Source: Selenomonas sp. (lineage in GTDB: Bacteria; Bacillota; Negativicutes; Selenomonadales; Selenomonadaceae). From it: a DNA stretch of 64,000 bases. The notes under the pieces were generated by a model. The model searched no databases. It was not told the origin of the DNA and saw only the letters and a list, made by a program, of their open reading frames with translations. This document shows positions 50,711 to 60,113 of the stretch, piece by piece. The position numbers were made by a program, and so were the translations under genes. Every line of letters begins with the position of its first letter. The first letter of the stretch is position 1. The DNA is taken from assembly GCA_022482925.1 (NCBI GenBank), contig JAKVOG010000006.1, positions 124,001 to 188,000 of the forward strand. Reading direction: 5' to 3'.

Positions 50711-52936
50711 ATGCAAAAAAGATGGCAAAATGGACAGCGATTGGCTGGCCTTTGCCTGTTAGGAAGCTTGTGCTGTTATCCGGCGGTCGCCGGAGCTCAG
50801 ATGACGACTACTTCGACTTCGCTTCATCGTGAAGCTGTGCAGTTGGCACGTGGTGGCAACTATGCGAAGTCGTTGCAGATCATGCAGCAGCTGGAACAGG
50901 AAACAGATGAGGGCTATTGGGCTGATTATCTGGTGATTTTATCTTGGGCTGGACAGGAAAAACAGTTGGTAACGCTTGCGGACAGGCATTATCAGGGTGA
51001 TTTTTCACGGGTTCCAGACTACGCGTTGAGACCTTTGGCGCAGGCGTATGAGAAAGCAGGGCAGATCGATAAGGCTGCCAGTCTGTACAAGCGTTTGCAG
51101 AGTGCTGAACCACAGCAGGCATATCGGACTGCTTATGAGCAGGGATTAAGCGATATGGGACGAAAGGACTATGTTGCAGCGGAGCATGATTTTGCGCAGG
51201 CTCGCCAGTTGGCAATGGTTTCTGGCAAAGTAGAAACCGGTTTCGTCAAGGACATGGATGCCCGTCGGGCAGCGCTTTACATCCAGCAGGGGGAATATGA
51301 CCGGTCGGTTATCATTCTGCGTCCGTATGTCGAAAATGGAACCGCAAGTATGCGGATGATTAGCGATTATCTGATGGCATTGCGTTTTGATAATCGCGCC
51401 AAGGAAGCCGAGCTTGTTTTCAGTCAGAAGTGCCCGGACTGGTCGAAGATGCCGGCTTATGGTCTACAGACGATGGGAGATCTGTATTTGCGGGCGGGCA
51501 AGTATCGTCAGGCCCATACGCTTTATGCGTATATCCTGCAGAAGAATGATATTGACTATGTAAGGCTGGGGGATGCTTATGCACTGGCGATGTTGGGGAA
51601 TGATCAGGCAGCAGTGGCACAGTATGCTGATTCGGTCAAACGTTATCCCAAACGTCAGGCAGCAGTGGCCGGTGATGCGGCAGCTTTCCTGCAGCAGGGA
51701 CGGCTCGGGATGGCCCGGAAATTGTTCAATCTGTTGGGAACTACGCCGGCAGAGCGGGAGAACTGGCAGCTTCAGTATGGTCAGCAGCTGACGGATGTAG
51801 CGGATGATCTGCGGAATGCCAAGCTGAATTTCAGGCGGGATGAACGGCTTGATGGCCGCAGCTATTATCATGAGGCGGACCGGGTGCTCCGCCCGCTGCT
51901 GAATAGCAGCTCGAAAGATATCCAGCAGTCGGCAGCGGCAGCTCTGGCGATGAATAAGCTGAATAAGGGCTTGTTTGCCAGTGCAGATCATCAGCTGGCA
52001 GCATTGCTGGACAGTTCTTCGGCTGATGAACCGGTGGTCATGGCTGTCAGCGGTGAGAACGAGCGTCGGCAGGAGCATGCACTGGGCAGTTATTACCGTA
52101 CCAGGCTGGATAATAAGCGCAATCATGAGTCGGATCTTGGTTTGAGCTATACAAACTATCTGGGGCAGAACTGGTATGCTATGGCAGGCTATGGTTACAG
52201 CTGGCTGCAGGATGGTCAGAATCATGCGCAGTATGCGCATGGGGATGCTGGACTGTCCTGGCATTATGATCGTGGACAGATGGATATGACCTATGATCGT
52301 TTCGGCAGTGGCTGGGATCTCAATGGCTATACGCTGTCCATGAGCTATGAGCCAAATGATGCGGCGGTATTTTCCTTTGGCCTGGGACATCGTCCGCATG
52401 CACATGCCGGAGCGGTAGCGCAGCATATTGCTGAGAACTACCACACACTCAGCTGGGATCAGATTTTGGGCAGCCGTTGGCGCTTTGGGGCTGATTATGA
52501 GTGGGATAATCTGTCGGATGGCAACGATTATTGGAGCTATGGGGGCAATTTCGTGGATGAAATGTCACAGCAGCACAATTATCGGGATAATCTGCTGCTT
52601 GGCTACAGCTATGGGCATTATGATCAGCAGGTGGATGGATATGATTCGCCTTATCGCCGGATTGATTATGGTGTTGGTTTTAGCCGTAAGTGGAATCTGT
52701 CACAGCATGAACGGTTCTGGGAATGGATCAATATGCTGAGCTGGGGGCATGATAATGATGAGGGAACGGGCTTTTCCCCGTATACCCGGCTGGAATGGAC
52801 GCAGTCGATGCATGCAGGGCAGCTGCTGACACTCGGCGTACAATATAACTGGTATTTCAATCAGATCGCTACTACGGACGAAAGCCGTCGGAACAACGGC
52901 TATCTCTTTGATGTGAATTATTCGTTAGGATGGTGA
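50711..52936 (+). CDS. pgaA: PgaA-like outer-membrane exopolysaccharide porin
   Basis: A 741-residue secreted protein. The signal peptide (MQKRWQNGQRLAGLCLLGSLCCYPAVAGAQ) is followed by an alpha-helical region of TPR-like repeats to about residue 400 (YAKSLQIMQQLEQET, YEKAGQIDKAASLYKRL, LYLRAGKYRQAHTLYAYIL). The C-terminal half has alternating aromatic strands of a beta-barrel (LSYTNYLGQNWYAMAGYGYSW, VGFSRKWNLSQHERFWEW) and ends LFDVNYSLGW with a terminal aromatic. This is the PgaA layout: periplasmic TPR scaffold plus porin for poly-beta-1,6-N-acetylglucosamine (PNAG) export. It identifies the organism as outer-membrane bearing. First of pgaABCD; an upstream in-frame ATG at 50681 is less well placed than 50711 (AGAAGG). 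Confidence 0.88.
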   Translation: MQKRWQNGQRLAGLCLLGSLCCYPAVAGAQMTTTSTSLHREAVQLARGGNYAKSLQIMQQLEQETDEGYWADYLVILSWAGQEKQLVTLADRHYQGDFSRVPDYALRPLAQAYEKAGQIDKAASLYKRLQSAEPQQAYRTAYEQGLSDMGRKDYVAAEHDFAQARQLAMVSGKVETGFVKDMDARRAALYIQQGEYDRSVIILRPYVENGTASMRMISDYLMALRFDNRAKEAELVFSQKCPDWSKMPAYGLQTMGDLYLRAGKYRQAHTLYAYILQKNDIDYVRLGDAYALAMLGNDQAAVAQYADSVKRYPKRQAAVAGDAAAFLQQGRLGMARKLFNLLGTTPAERENWQLQYGQQLTDVADDLRNAKLNFRRDERLDGRSYYHEADRVLRPLLNSSSKDIQQSAAAALAMNKLNKGLFASADHQLAALLDSSSADEPVVMAVSGENERRQEHALGSYYRTRLDNKRNHESDLGLSYTNYLGQNWYAMAGYGYSWLQDGQNHAQYAHGDAGLSWHYDRGQMDMTYDRFGSGWDLNGYTLSMSYEPNDAAVFSFGLGHRPHAHAGAVAQHIAENYHTLSWDQILGSRWRFGADYEWDNLSDGNDYWSYGGNFVDEMSQQHNYRDNLLLGYSYGHYDQQVDGYDSPYRRIDYGVGFSRKWNLSQHERFWEWINMLSWGHDNDEGTGFSPYTRLEWTQSMHAGQLLTLGVQYNWYFNQIATTDESRRNNGYLFDVNYSLGW

Positions 52937-52941
52937 GCGAT

Positions 52942-54786
52942 ATGATGAAGAAAATCATACGATTACTGGTATTGAGTATGCTGGTACTGAGTATGCTGGC
53001 TTCGGTGGCAATGGCGCAGGTGGCCGTTCTGTGTTATCACGAGATTGACCGGGCGAATGATGATTTTTCTGTAACCAGTCATGAGCTGGGAAATCAGCTG
53101 AGCTGGCTTAAGAAAAACGGCTGGCATTTTGTGTCGCTGGATGAATATCTGGCTTATACCAGGGGGCAGAAAAAGCTGCCGGATAAGAGCGTCATGATTA
53201 CCTTCGATGATGGCTATGAGTCGTTCTATACGAAGGTTTATCCGCTGCTGCAGAAGTATCAGATTCCGGGGATGCTGGCTATCGTCACATCATGGACGGA
53301 TGGTGAAGGCAAGCCAACGGATGTACAGAAACTGGCAACCTGGGATCAGCTGCGTGAAATGGAGAGAAGCGGCCTGGTGACCGTTGTATCCCATACGCAT
53401 GCCATGCATAAGCAGCAGGCTATCGATCCGCAGGGCGATCGGGATAGTGTAGCCGGTAATCGGCTTTATCTGAATGATCGTTATGAGACGGATGAGGAAT
53501 ATCGCAGTCGTCTGAATCATGATTTCCAGGCAACACAGAGACTGTTCCAGGAGAAACTTGGACACCCAGCCCGTGTGGTGGTCTGGCCGTATGGTATCTA
53601 TTCGGCTGAGGCAATCAAGGCGGCTCAGGATAATGGCATGGAAGGGTCATTCCTGCTGGACGGCGGAATCAATGGTACAGGCGATAAGGCAAGACTTTAT
53701 GCCAAGCGCATGATCATGACCCAAGACATTACTATAGAACGTTTCCAGAAACTGCTGACCAAGGATCATGATGAATGGAATGACAAGCCGCTGCGCATGG
53801 CGCAGGTGGATATCGATAAACTGTATGATAAGGATGCACAGCGCTTTCAGTATAATATCGATTCAACCATTCAGCAGCTGCGGGCAAATGGGATCAGTCT
53901 AGTGGCTTTGCAGGCTTTTGCTGATCCGGATGGAGATGGCAACGTGGATGATGTTTATTTCCATAACTCGGTTATCCCAGTCAAATACGATATATTTAAC
54001 CATATTGCCAATCGGATGATGCAGCAGAGACTCAGGATTGTGGCCTGGATGCCAGGGCTAAACTATCAGAGACTCGGGGCGAAGGATGGCAAAAATATGG
54101 TACAGGCTCAGGGAAAAGGCAAGGGTGGCTGGTACCATCGTCTGAGTCCGTTTGATACAAAGAACATCCAGCAGGTCACACAGCTCTATAAGGATCTGGG
54201 GGATTATACGCCGATTATGGGAGTAATGTTCCAGGATGACCTGTATCTGAACGATTTCGAGGATATGTCGGCTGCTGGCAAGGCTGCCTATAAACAGCAG
54301 ACTGGTCGGGATCTGGAGAAGTTGGATCACAAGAATAAGAAGCAGATGAATGAATGGACCAGGATGAAGACCAAGCAGTTGACGAAGGTCTCGTTGACTC
54401 TGGCAGATGCTTTTAAGCAGCATCGTCCGAATGCGGTCATCCTGCGTGATATCTACGCTGAACCAGTGCTGAATCCGGAGTCGGAAGAGTGGTTTGCACA
54501 GAACTATCAGGATTATTTGCAGAACTATGACTATACCGTAGTCATGGCCTACCCATACATGGATGGGGAAAAAGACCCGATGGGATATCTGAGCAATGTA
54601 GCAGCGGCGGTAAAGGCTGCTGGTGGCACCAGCAAGACAATCGTAAAGATCCAGACGTATGACTGGAAAAAAGAACGCTGGCTGGGACGTCGGGGATTCA
54701 ACCAACAGCTTCAGACGCTGAAAAAGGATGGAATTCAGCATCTGGGGTATTATCCGAATACGTTTTACGCCTGGGTGGGTAAATAA
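52942..54786 (+). CDS. pgaB: PgaB-like PNAG N-deacetylase/hydrolase
   Basis: A 614-residue periplasmic enzyme. It has a signal peptide (MMKKIIRLLVLSMLVLSMLASVAMA) without a clear lipobox, unlike E. coli PgaB. The NodB deacetylase domain has CYHEID, MITFDDGYESF (Asp89, Asp90) and zinc histidines at 151 and 156 (SHTHAMH). The C-terminal glycoside-hydrolase-like domain contains GVMFQDDLYLNDFED and VVMAYPYMDGEKDP, the blocks that make PgaB longer than IcaB. It partially deacetylates PNAG for export through PgaA. The start overlaps the pgaA end region, with GGTGAG as ribosome site. Confidence 0.92.
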   Translation: MMKKIIRLLVLSMLVLSMLASVAMAQVAVLCYHEIDRANDDFSVTSHELGNQLSWLKKNGWHFVSLDEYLAYTRGQKKLPDKSVMITFDDGYESFYTKVYPLLQKYQIPGMLAIVTSWTDGEGKPTDVQKLATWDQLREMERSGLVTVVSHTHAMHKQQAIDPQGDRDSVAGNRLYLNDRYETDEEYRSRLNHDFQATQRLFQEKLGHPARVVVWPYGIYSAEAIKAAQDNGMEGSFLLDGGINGTGDKARLYAKRMIMTQDITIERFQKLLTKDHDEWNDKPLRMAQVDIDKLYDKDAQRFQYNIDSTIQQLRANGISLVALQAFADPDGDGNVDDVYFHNSVIPVKYDIFNHIANRMMQQRLRIVAWMPGLNYQRLGAKDGKNMVQAQGKGKGGWYHRLSPFDTKNIQQVTQLYKDLGDYTPIMGVMFQDDLYLNDFEDMSAAGKAAYKQQTGRDLEKLDHKNKKQMNEWTRMKTKQLTKVSLTLADAFKQHRPNAVILRDIYAEPVLNPESEEWFAQNYQDYLQNYDYTVVMAYPYMDGEKDPMGYLSNVAAAVKAAGGTSKTIVKIQTYDWKKERWLGRRGFNQQLQTLKKDGIQHLGYYPNTFYAWVGK

Positions 54787-54832
54787 TGAGATACAGGGAT
54801 CAAGTACTTAACTGGCAGGGAGGCAGGTAAAG

Positions 54833-56098
54833 TTGTTTACATTATTCATACTTTTTTTGGCAGGATTTGTATTCTATTACCCGGTGGTCATGAGTCTGGT
54901 CTGGATGATCGGTGGAATCTGTTTTTATTGGCGGCGGGAGCGAAATGAATCCCGGCTGCCACCTGAGCTGAAAGAGAAACCGTTGGTATCGGTATTCATT
55001 CCGGCTCACAATGAGGAACGCGATATCGCAGATTCGGTGCGTTCGATCTTTGCAAATCATTATAAGAACATGGAGATCATCGTTATCAATGATGCCAGCA
55101 CTGATCATACGCAGGATGTGCTGGAGGGACTGCTAAAGGATTATCCGACTTTAAAAATTCTGAAGATGGAGAAGAACCTGGGTAAGGCTAATGGTCTGAA
55201 TCTGGCCTTTGCTATGAGTCATGGAGATATTATCTTTACGTTGGATGCTGATAGTATGCTGGATGAGCATGCGATTGAATGGGCCGTATGGCATTTCAAT
55301 AACTTCCCGCGCGTCGGGGCTGTTACCGGCAATCCGCGGGTCCGCAACCGTACGAGTCTGCTGGCCAAGATCCAGACCGCGGAGTATTCGAGCGTCATCG
55401 GTCTGATCAAGCGCACGCAGCGCCTGATCGGCAAGGTCATGACGGTATCCGGGGTAGTTGCAGGCTGGCGCCGTACGGCAATCGTTGATGCGGGGCTTTG
55501 GAGCAATACGGCAATAACCGATGATATCGAGATGACCTGGAAGATGGAGACGCATTTCTGGGATGTCCGTTATGAGCCGAATATGATCTGCTGGATGCTG
55601 GTGCCGGAGACGCTGAGCGGGATCTGGACGCAGCGTAAGCGGTGGGCTCAAGGGGGCGTGGAAGTTATGCGCTCGCATAGCGATGTCTGGAAGCACTGGC
55701 GGGAACGCCGCATTTGGCCGGTTTATATCGATTATTTCCTGGGGACGTTCTGGGCATATTCGTTCATTATCTGTGCTGCTTTATGGCTGCTCAGGCTGTT
55801 GGCCGGTTGGCTGGCACCAGGATTGGCTGCTGCGCTGCCTGATCTGGGCAATCCGTTGCTGGGCTGGAATGGTGCAGTCGTGGCGTTTACCTGCCTGCTG
55901 CAGTTTCTGGTCAGTATCATTATTGATTCACATTATGATAAGAATCTGTGGAAAGTCTATTTCTGGGTATCCTGGTATCCAGTGATCTATTGGGCGTTCA
56001 ATTCGCTGGCAACAGTAGTGGCAACGCCAAAAGGATTGTTCCGCAACATGAATAAAGCGGCTGTATGGGTCAGCCCGGATCGGGGGATAAGAGGATGA
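54833..56098 (+). CDS. pgaC: PgaC-like PNAG synthase (family 2 glycosyltransferase)
   Basis: A 421-residue inner-membrane processive synthase making poly-beta-1,6-GlcNAc from UDP-GlcNAc. One or two helices at the N-terminus, then the GT2 domain: VSVFIPAHNEERDIADSV, INDASTDHT, TLDADSMLD (DxD-like), TDDIEMTW (catalytic base Asp) and QRKRWAQGG at residue 267. Three to four C-terminal helices complete the pore. It starts with TTG at 54833 after GGGAGGCAGG, an unusual start in this window. In E. coli PgaC needs PgaD and c-di-GMP; a cyclase gene follows here. Confidence 0.94.
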   Translation: MFTLFILFLAGFVFYYPVVMSLVWMIGGICFYWRRERNESRLPPELKEKPLVSVFIPAHNEERDIADSVRSIFANHYKNMEIIVINDASTDHTQDVLEGLLKDYPTLKILKMEKNLGKANGLNLAFAMSHGDIIFTLDADSMLDEHAIEWAVWHFNNFPRVGAVTGNPRVRNRTSLLAKIQTAEYSSVIGLIKRTQRLIGKVMTVSGVVAGWRRTAIVDAGLWSNTAITDDIEMTWKMETHFWDVRYEPNMICWMLVPETLSGIWTQRKRWAQGGVEVMRSHSDVWKHWRERRIWPVYIDYFLGTFWAYSFIICAALWLLRLLAGWLAPGLAAALPDLGNPLLGWNGAVVAFTCLLQFLVSIIIDSHYDKNLWKVYFWVSWYPVIYWAFNSLATVVATPKGLFRNMNKAAVWVSPDRGIRG

Positions 56099-56574
56099 AT
56101 TCACAGGATGTGAAAGGGAATCCGCTAGAGGAACCGCAGAAAAGTCTGATTATTGATGAGACCAGCAAGCGCAATAAACTGTTGGTCGTATTGGAATGGC
56201 TGGTATCGGTTATCGGTACGATACTGGTCTGGTGCTTCCTGGTCTGGGATATCTATGAGAAGTTATTCAGCGGACAGTATACCGGCAGTATGTCCATGCT
56301 GATACTGCTGCTGTTTGTCATATTGGTTATCGTGCTGGTGGGCGGAGTCTGGCAGTTCTATAACTGGTACATGTTCCATGGCAAGGACCGGCGTCAAAAA
56401 TTCCCGAAGCAGTCCATTGCCGAGGTGGGGAATTTGTATGGGATTTCCCAGCCCAATATGGAAAAATTACAGTCTATCCGTCAGGCGGCGGTTATTCAGT
56501 TCAAGAATCATAAATATTATTATTGCGTGGCCGGTGAACCTCCTATCGAAATCGGGATGCTGCGAGAAAAATAA
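56095..56574 (+). CDS. pgaD: PgaD-like synthase accessory protein
   Basis: A 159-residue membrane protein with two helices (LVVLEWLVSVIGTILVWCFLVW; SMLILLLFVILVIVLVGGVWQFYNWY) and a short cytoplasmic tail. This topology and position are those of PgaD, which pairs with PgaC as the c-di-GMP receptor. The WQFYNWYMFHGKDRR stretch after helix 2 matches the family. It overlaps the pgaC stop (ATGA). Sequence conservation in PgaD is low, so the call rests on topology, motif and position. Confidence 0.85.
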   Translation: MNSQDVKGNPLEEPQKSLIIDETSKRNKLLVVLEWLVSVIGTILVWCFLVWDIYEKLFSGQYTGSMSMLILLLFVILVIVLVGGVWQFYNWYMFHGKDRRQKFPKQSIAEVGNLYGISQPNMEKLQSIRQAAVIQFKNHKYYYCVAGEPPIEIGMLREK

Positions 56575-56585
56575 AGGGCTGGCGG
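56569..56585 (+). repeat. 17-bp repeated element, copy 1
   Basis: AAATAAAGGGCTGGCGG, beginning at the pgaD stop codon. An identical copy occurs at 60114-60130. Both are followed within 20 bp by TTTTTTCC or CTTTTTCC, then a TATG and a -10-like TATAAT or TAAAAT. Confidence 0.7.
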
Positions 56586-56675
56586 AAGGCTTGGATGTTT
56601 TTTCCGTTGAATATGACTTTATGTTATAATGTCGATATATCGATATATTCATGAAATTCGGGAGGAGTCTCCACA

Positions 56676-57644
56676 ATGATTATAATCACTGCCGAGGCCT
56701 GGAGATTAGCAGCTGTTTTTTTGGGAATCGCGCTGCTGCTCAGTTTTTATGCGCTGTATCGTGCCAGACTGCAAAGCCGGGCTTTGCAGGAAAAGTTCTT
56801 TAAGTTGGCGGCTTCAGCGAATTTGTATATTTTTGAATATGATATCCGCAAGGATGAGCTGCAGCTTTCTGCGCCTTGTGCGGAGCTTTTTGGATTGCCA
56901 GTATGTGTCCCAAATTATATGGAACAGGCAAAAAAAAATAGCGACCGTCATCAAGCGCGGGCTGCAGCTTATTTTGATGCCGCCATGGCCCGGCAGACTG
57001 GTCAGGTGAAGCTTAGAATTCCACTGTCGGATAATTCAATTGGTGTATTTCAGGTGAGCAATGAGTTCAGCTATGATCAACAGGGGCAGCTGGAATCAAT
57101 TATTGGATTGTTTGCGGATGTGACAGCAGAGTTCCGACATCAGGAAAAGCTGACCGTGAAGGCTCAGGTGGATGCATTGACCAAGGTCTATAATTCCGGG
57201 ACCGTACGGCGTATGATGGCTGATGCTATTACTGTTGCACCAGTGGGGACTGCGGCTCTGCTGATTCTGGATGTTGATCATTTTAAGGGGGTAAATGATT
57301 CGCTGGGGCATCAGTCCGGCGATCGTGTGTTGCAGATTGTGGCCCGGAGTATCAAGAGCGTGCTGCGATGCAGCGATATTGTCGGTCGGCTCGGTGGGGA
57401 TGAGTTCTGCGTGTATCTGGCGGAGCTGCCTTCATATGAGTTTGCCTGTGAGGTTTGCGGCCGCATCAATCATGCGGTTATAGAGGATACGATGCGGGCG
57501 GAGATACCGATGAAGATTACGGTCAGTATTGGCGGGACCGTCCTCCGGGATGTGGATGACTTTGAGGCAGCTTATGCGCGGGCGGATTTGTCGCTGTATG
57601 AGGCTAAAAAGCTGGGGCGCAATACTTTTGTCGTTGTAAGATGA
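56676..57644 (+). CDS. Membrane diguanylate cyclase (PAS-like plus GGDEF)
   Basis: A 322-residue protein with one N-terminal membrane helix (WRLAAVFLGIALLLSFYAL). A PAS-like sensor domain follows (about 40-155: SANLYIFEYDIRKDELQLS, FQVSNEFSYDQQGQLESIIGLFADVT), then a GGDEF domain. The active-site loop RLGGDEF is intact (residues 240-244), and the inhibitory site RCSD lies at 231-234, so product feedback is expected. It makes c-di-GMP. Its place 100 bp after pgaD suggests it supplies the signal that activates PgaCD. A GGAGGAG ribosome site precedes the ATG. Confidence 0.93.
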   Translation: MIIITAEAWRLAAVFLGIALLLSFYALYRARLQSRALQEKFFKLAASANLYIFEYDIRKDELQLSAPCAELFGLPVCVPNYMEQAKKNSDRHQARAAAYFDAAMARQTGQVKLRIPLSDNSIGVFQVSNEFSYDQQGQLESIIGLFADVTAEFRHQEKLTVKAQVDALTKVYNSGTVRRMMADAITVAPVGTAALLILDVDHFKGVNDSLGHQSGDRVLQIVARSIKSVLRCSDIVGRLGGDEFCVYLAELPSYEFACEVCGRINHAVIEDTMRAEIPMKITVSIGGTVLRDVDDFEAAYARADLSLYEAKKLGRNTFVVVR

Positions 57645-57670
57645 GAAGACAGGCAATGTGGAGGTCTGGT

Positions 57671-60088
57671 ATGAATTTTTTGAGCAGCTGGCAGCGGCGG
57701 GCTGGTCTGATAAAAGCCAGTATTGTGCTGCTGTCTTTTCTGAGCGCTTTTGTATTGCTGATGCCGGCGAATGCAAATGGTGGAAATGTCGTGCGTGTTG
57801 GTTATGATATATCCGGCAGTCTGTTGTATCAGGATGAGACAGGCGATTATCGTGGCTATAATATGGAGTTCCTTTACGAGATTGCCAAGTATACAGGCTG
57901 GCAGTATGAGCTGGTTCCTTTTACGAAATGGGCTGATGCAGTGCAGGCGGTCGAGGCGGGGCAAATTGATATCCTGCCGACGGTGCTGAAATCCCCGGAA
58001 CGGGATGGCCGGGTGTTGTTCTCGGATCGGCGTATGGGAGTCGTCCATGTGGCGCTCGTTGTTCCGGAGGATAACCAACAGCATTTCTACGGGGCATGGG
58101 ATTCGCTGCAGGGGGCTCGTATCGGTGTACGGGAACATACAGTGGATTCGGCAGATTTCATTGATTGGGCGGGGAAGCAGAAGCTTCAGTATCAGGCCAT
58201 ATCCTATGATGACCGGCAGGATCTGCTTGCAGCACTGGATGGCGGTGCCATCGATGCAGCGGCGCTGATCTATATCGGAATGGCCAAGCAGTATCGGGCT
58301 GTTGCTGAGTTTGCACCACAGGACATGTATTTTGCTGTTGCTCCGACGCGGCCTGATGTCCTGAACGAACTTAATCGGTCTATGGGGCAGATCACCATCA
58401 TCAATCCGCAGTTCTATCCGAATCTCCTGAATAAGTATATGGAGAACAGTGCTGTTTCCAAGGCGGTGTTTAGTAAGGGCGAGAAGGCGTTTATCGATTC
58501 CGGGCAGTCTGTTCGGGTAGCGCTTATGCGCAATGCAGAGCCATTTTCTGCATTGCAGGATGGCCGGTTTGTGGGGATTATTCCCGATATGCTGCGCCGG
58601 ATTGGTGAGATTTCCGGTCTTGATTTTGAGTTTTTGGGGGTGGATACGCAGGAGGAGGCAATCCAGGCAGTCCATGATGGCCGTGCAGATATGGTCGGCC
58701 GACTGGCAGATAATGTATTCTTTGCCCGCAAGAATGGGCTGCGCCTTACAACACCTTATTTGTATATGCCTATGATGCAGCTGCGGCATAAATCAACGGA
58801 GAATATAAAGGTTGTAGGTGTGCAAGGCATGGCGCAGATGGATCAGATCCGTGCATCCAAGAATCAGGATACAGTGCAGATGGAAGTATGTGCGGATATA
58901 GAGACGTGCTTTGAAGCGCTCGTCTCAGGCAAAGTGGATGCGGTATATTGTGATCAGGTGACCGCAAATTATTTTATGGACACGCATCGTTACTCGGAAT
59001 ACCGGATGGATTTGCTGCAGCCGTTTTCCTATGACCTGACTTTTGGCATCAGTCAGGACGCTCCCGCAGACTTGTCGGTGATACTCGATAAGTCTATACG
59101 CTGCATTACAGTAGCCGAAGCGGATGAGATCATTATGGAGAATCGCATCCGGGAGCCGATGACACTGGAAAGTCTGCTGGGCCGTCTTCCGGGGCATTAT
59201 CTGGCAGGATTCATCCTGTTGCTGACGGGGATTACCGTATTCCTGGCTTATGCGAGTCTGAAGCTTTGGCACAAACGCGGCATCGAGCAGCGCATGCGCC
59301 GGGTGCATGACCACAATCAGCAGATCGAGGCGGATCTGGCTGTGGTCAGGCGCGTGAATGAAATGAAGGAGCAGTTCTTTGCCCGTATTGACGAGGATAT
59401 CTGCTGCCCAATGGAACATATGACGAAGCTGTCGGAAGAGGTGGCAGAAGCAGTTGCAGCTGGTCAGGAGGCAGATCCAGAGCTACTGAAGGCTTTGGCC
59501 GCGGACAGCCGGAAGATGCAGTCTGTGCTCGGGGAGATGCTGCTGCTGGATCATCTGGAACGCGGTGCGGTCAAGCTGCAGTGGAAGCCTGTCGACAGCC
59601 TGCAGTTCCTGCGGCAGCTGGCAGCGGGAATCCGTGCACAGGCCGAGGCGAAGAAGCTGGTCTTCCATATGGACCTGAGTGGTCTGGAGCAGCGAACTAT
59701 CCTGCTGGATGAAAAGTATACGCAGGAAATATTCCAACGGGTGCTCGATAATGCGATCAAATTTACGCCGCCAGGCGGGACAATCTCCTTTAGTGTGGAA
59801 TCCTTCCTGTCGCCGCGCGGGCGCTTTGTGCTCTGGAGTGTGATCAAGGATACAGGCATCGGCATGCGCCGCGAATTCCTGCCGAAGGCCTGCGAGGTGT
59901 TCACGCAGGAAAAGCGTCCGGGTATCGTACCGTCCGGCAATGGACTTGGTCTGGCAATCGTCCATAAACTCGTGGAACTCATGGCGGGGGATATTGAGCT
60001 TCGGAGCCGGGAAAATGAAGGAACGGAGATTCGGCTGGAACTTTATTTCGATCTGGAAAAGGAAATGTCAGGAAAAGAAGAGGCATGA
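57671..60088 (+). CDS. Sensor with two periplasmic amino-acid-binding-type domains and a kinase domain lacking the phospho-acceptor histidine
   Basis: An 805-residue membrane sensor. The signal helix (residues about 14-36) is followed by two tandem SBP_bac_3 domains: about 40-265 (VRVGYDISGSLLYQDETGDYRGYNMEFLYEIA) and about 275-505 (VRVALMRNAEPFSALQDGRFVGIIPDMLRRI). Next are a membrane helix (about 512-535) and a cytoplasmic part. The dimerisation helix reads EMKEQFFARIDEDICCPM: where kinases have S-H-E, this has D-E-D, with Glu575 at the histidine position. The ATPase domain keeps its N box (VLDNAIKFTPPGG), DTGIGM and GNGLGLAIV. So ATP binding is likely but canonical His phosphorylation is not. 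No response regulator is adjacent. Start at 57671 by GGAGGT; it follows the cyclase by 26 bp. Confidence 0.9.
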   Translation: MNFLSSWQRRAGLIKASIVLLSFLSAFVLLMPANANGGNVVRVGYDISGSLLYQDETGDYRGYNMEFLYEIAKYTGWQYELVPFTKWADAVQAVEAGQIDILPTVLKSPERDGRVLFSDRRMGVVHVALVVPEDNQQHFYGAWDSLQGARIGVREHTVDSADFIDWAGKQKLQYQAISYDDRQDLLAALDGGAIDAAALIYIGMAKQYRAVAEFAPQDMYFAVAPTRPDVLNELNRSMGQITIINPQFYPNLLNKYMENSAVSKAVFSKGEKAFIDSGQSVRVALMRNAEPFSALQDGRFVGIIPDMLRRIGEISGLDFEFLGVDTQEEAIQAVHDGRADMVGRLADNVFFARKNGLRLTTPYLYMPMMQLRHKSTENIKVVGVQGMAQMDQIRASKNQDTVQMEVCADIETCFEALVSGKVDAVYCDQVTANYFMDTHRYSEYRMDLLQPFSYDLTFGISQDAPADLSVILDKSIRCITVAEADEIIMENRIREPMTLESLLGRLPGHYLAGFILLLTGITVFLAYASLKLWHKRGIEQRMRRVHDHNQQIEADLAVVRRVNEMKEQFFARIDEDICCPMEHMTKLSEEVAEAVAAGQEADPELLKALAADSRKMQSVLGEMLLLDHLERGAVKLQWKPVDSLQFLRQLAAGIRAQAEAKKLVFHMDLSGLEQRTILLDEKYTQEIFQRVLDNAIKFTPPGGTISFSVESFLSPRGRFVLWSVIKDTGIGMRREFLPKACEVFTQEKRPGIVPSGNGLGLAIVHKLVELMAGDIELRSRENEGTEIRLELYFDLEKEMSGKEEA

Positions 60089-60113
60089 TGACGAAACCGG
60101 CATGCTGCCGGAT

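Noticed and set aside
57572-58789. Long open frame (about 405 codons) antisense to the sensor gene
   Set aside because: No ribosome site and no recognisable domain; the sense strand encodes two clear SBP_bac_3 domains.
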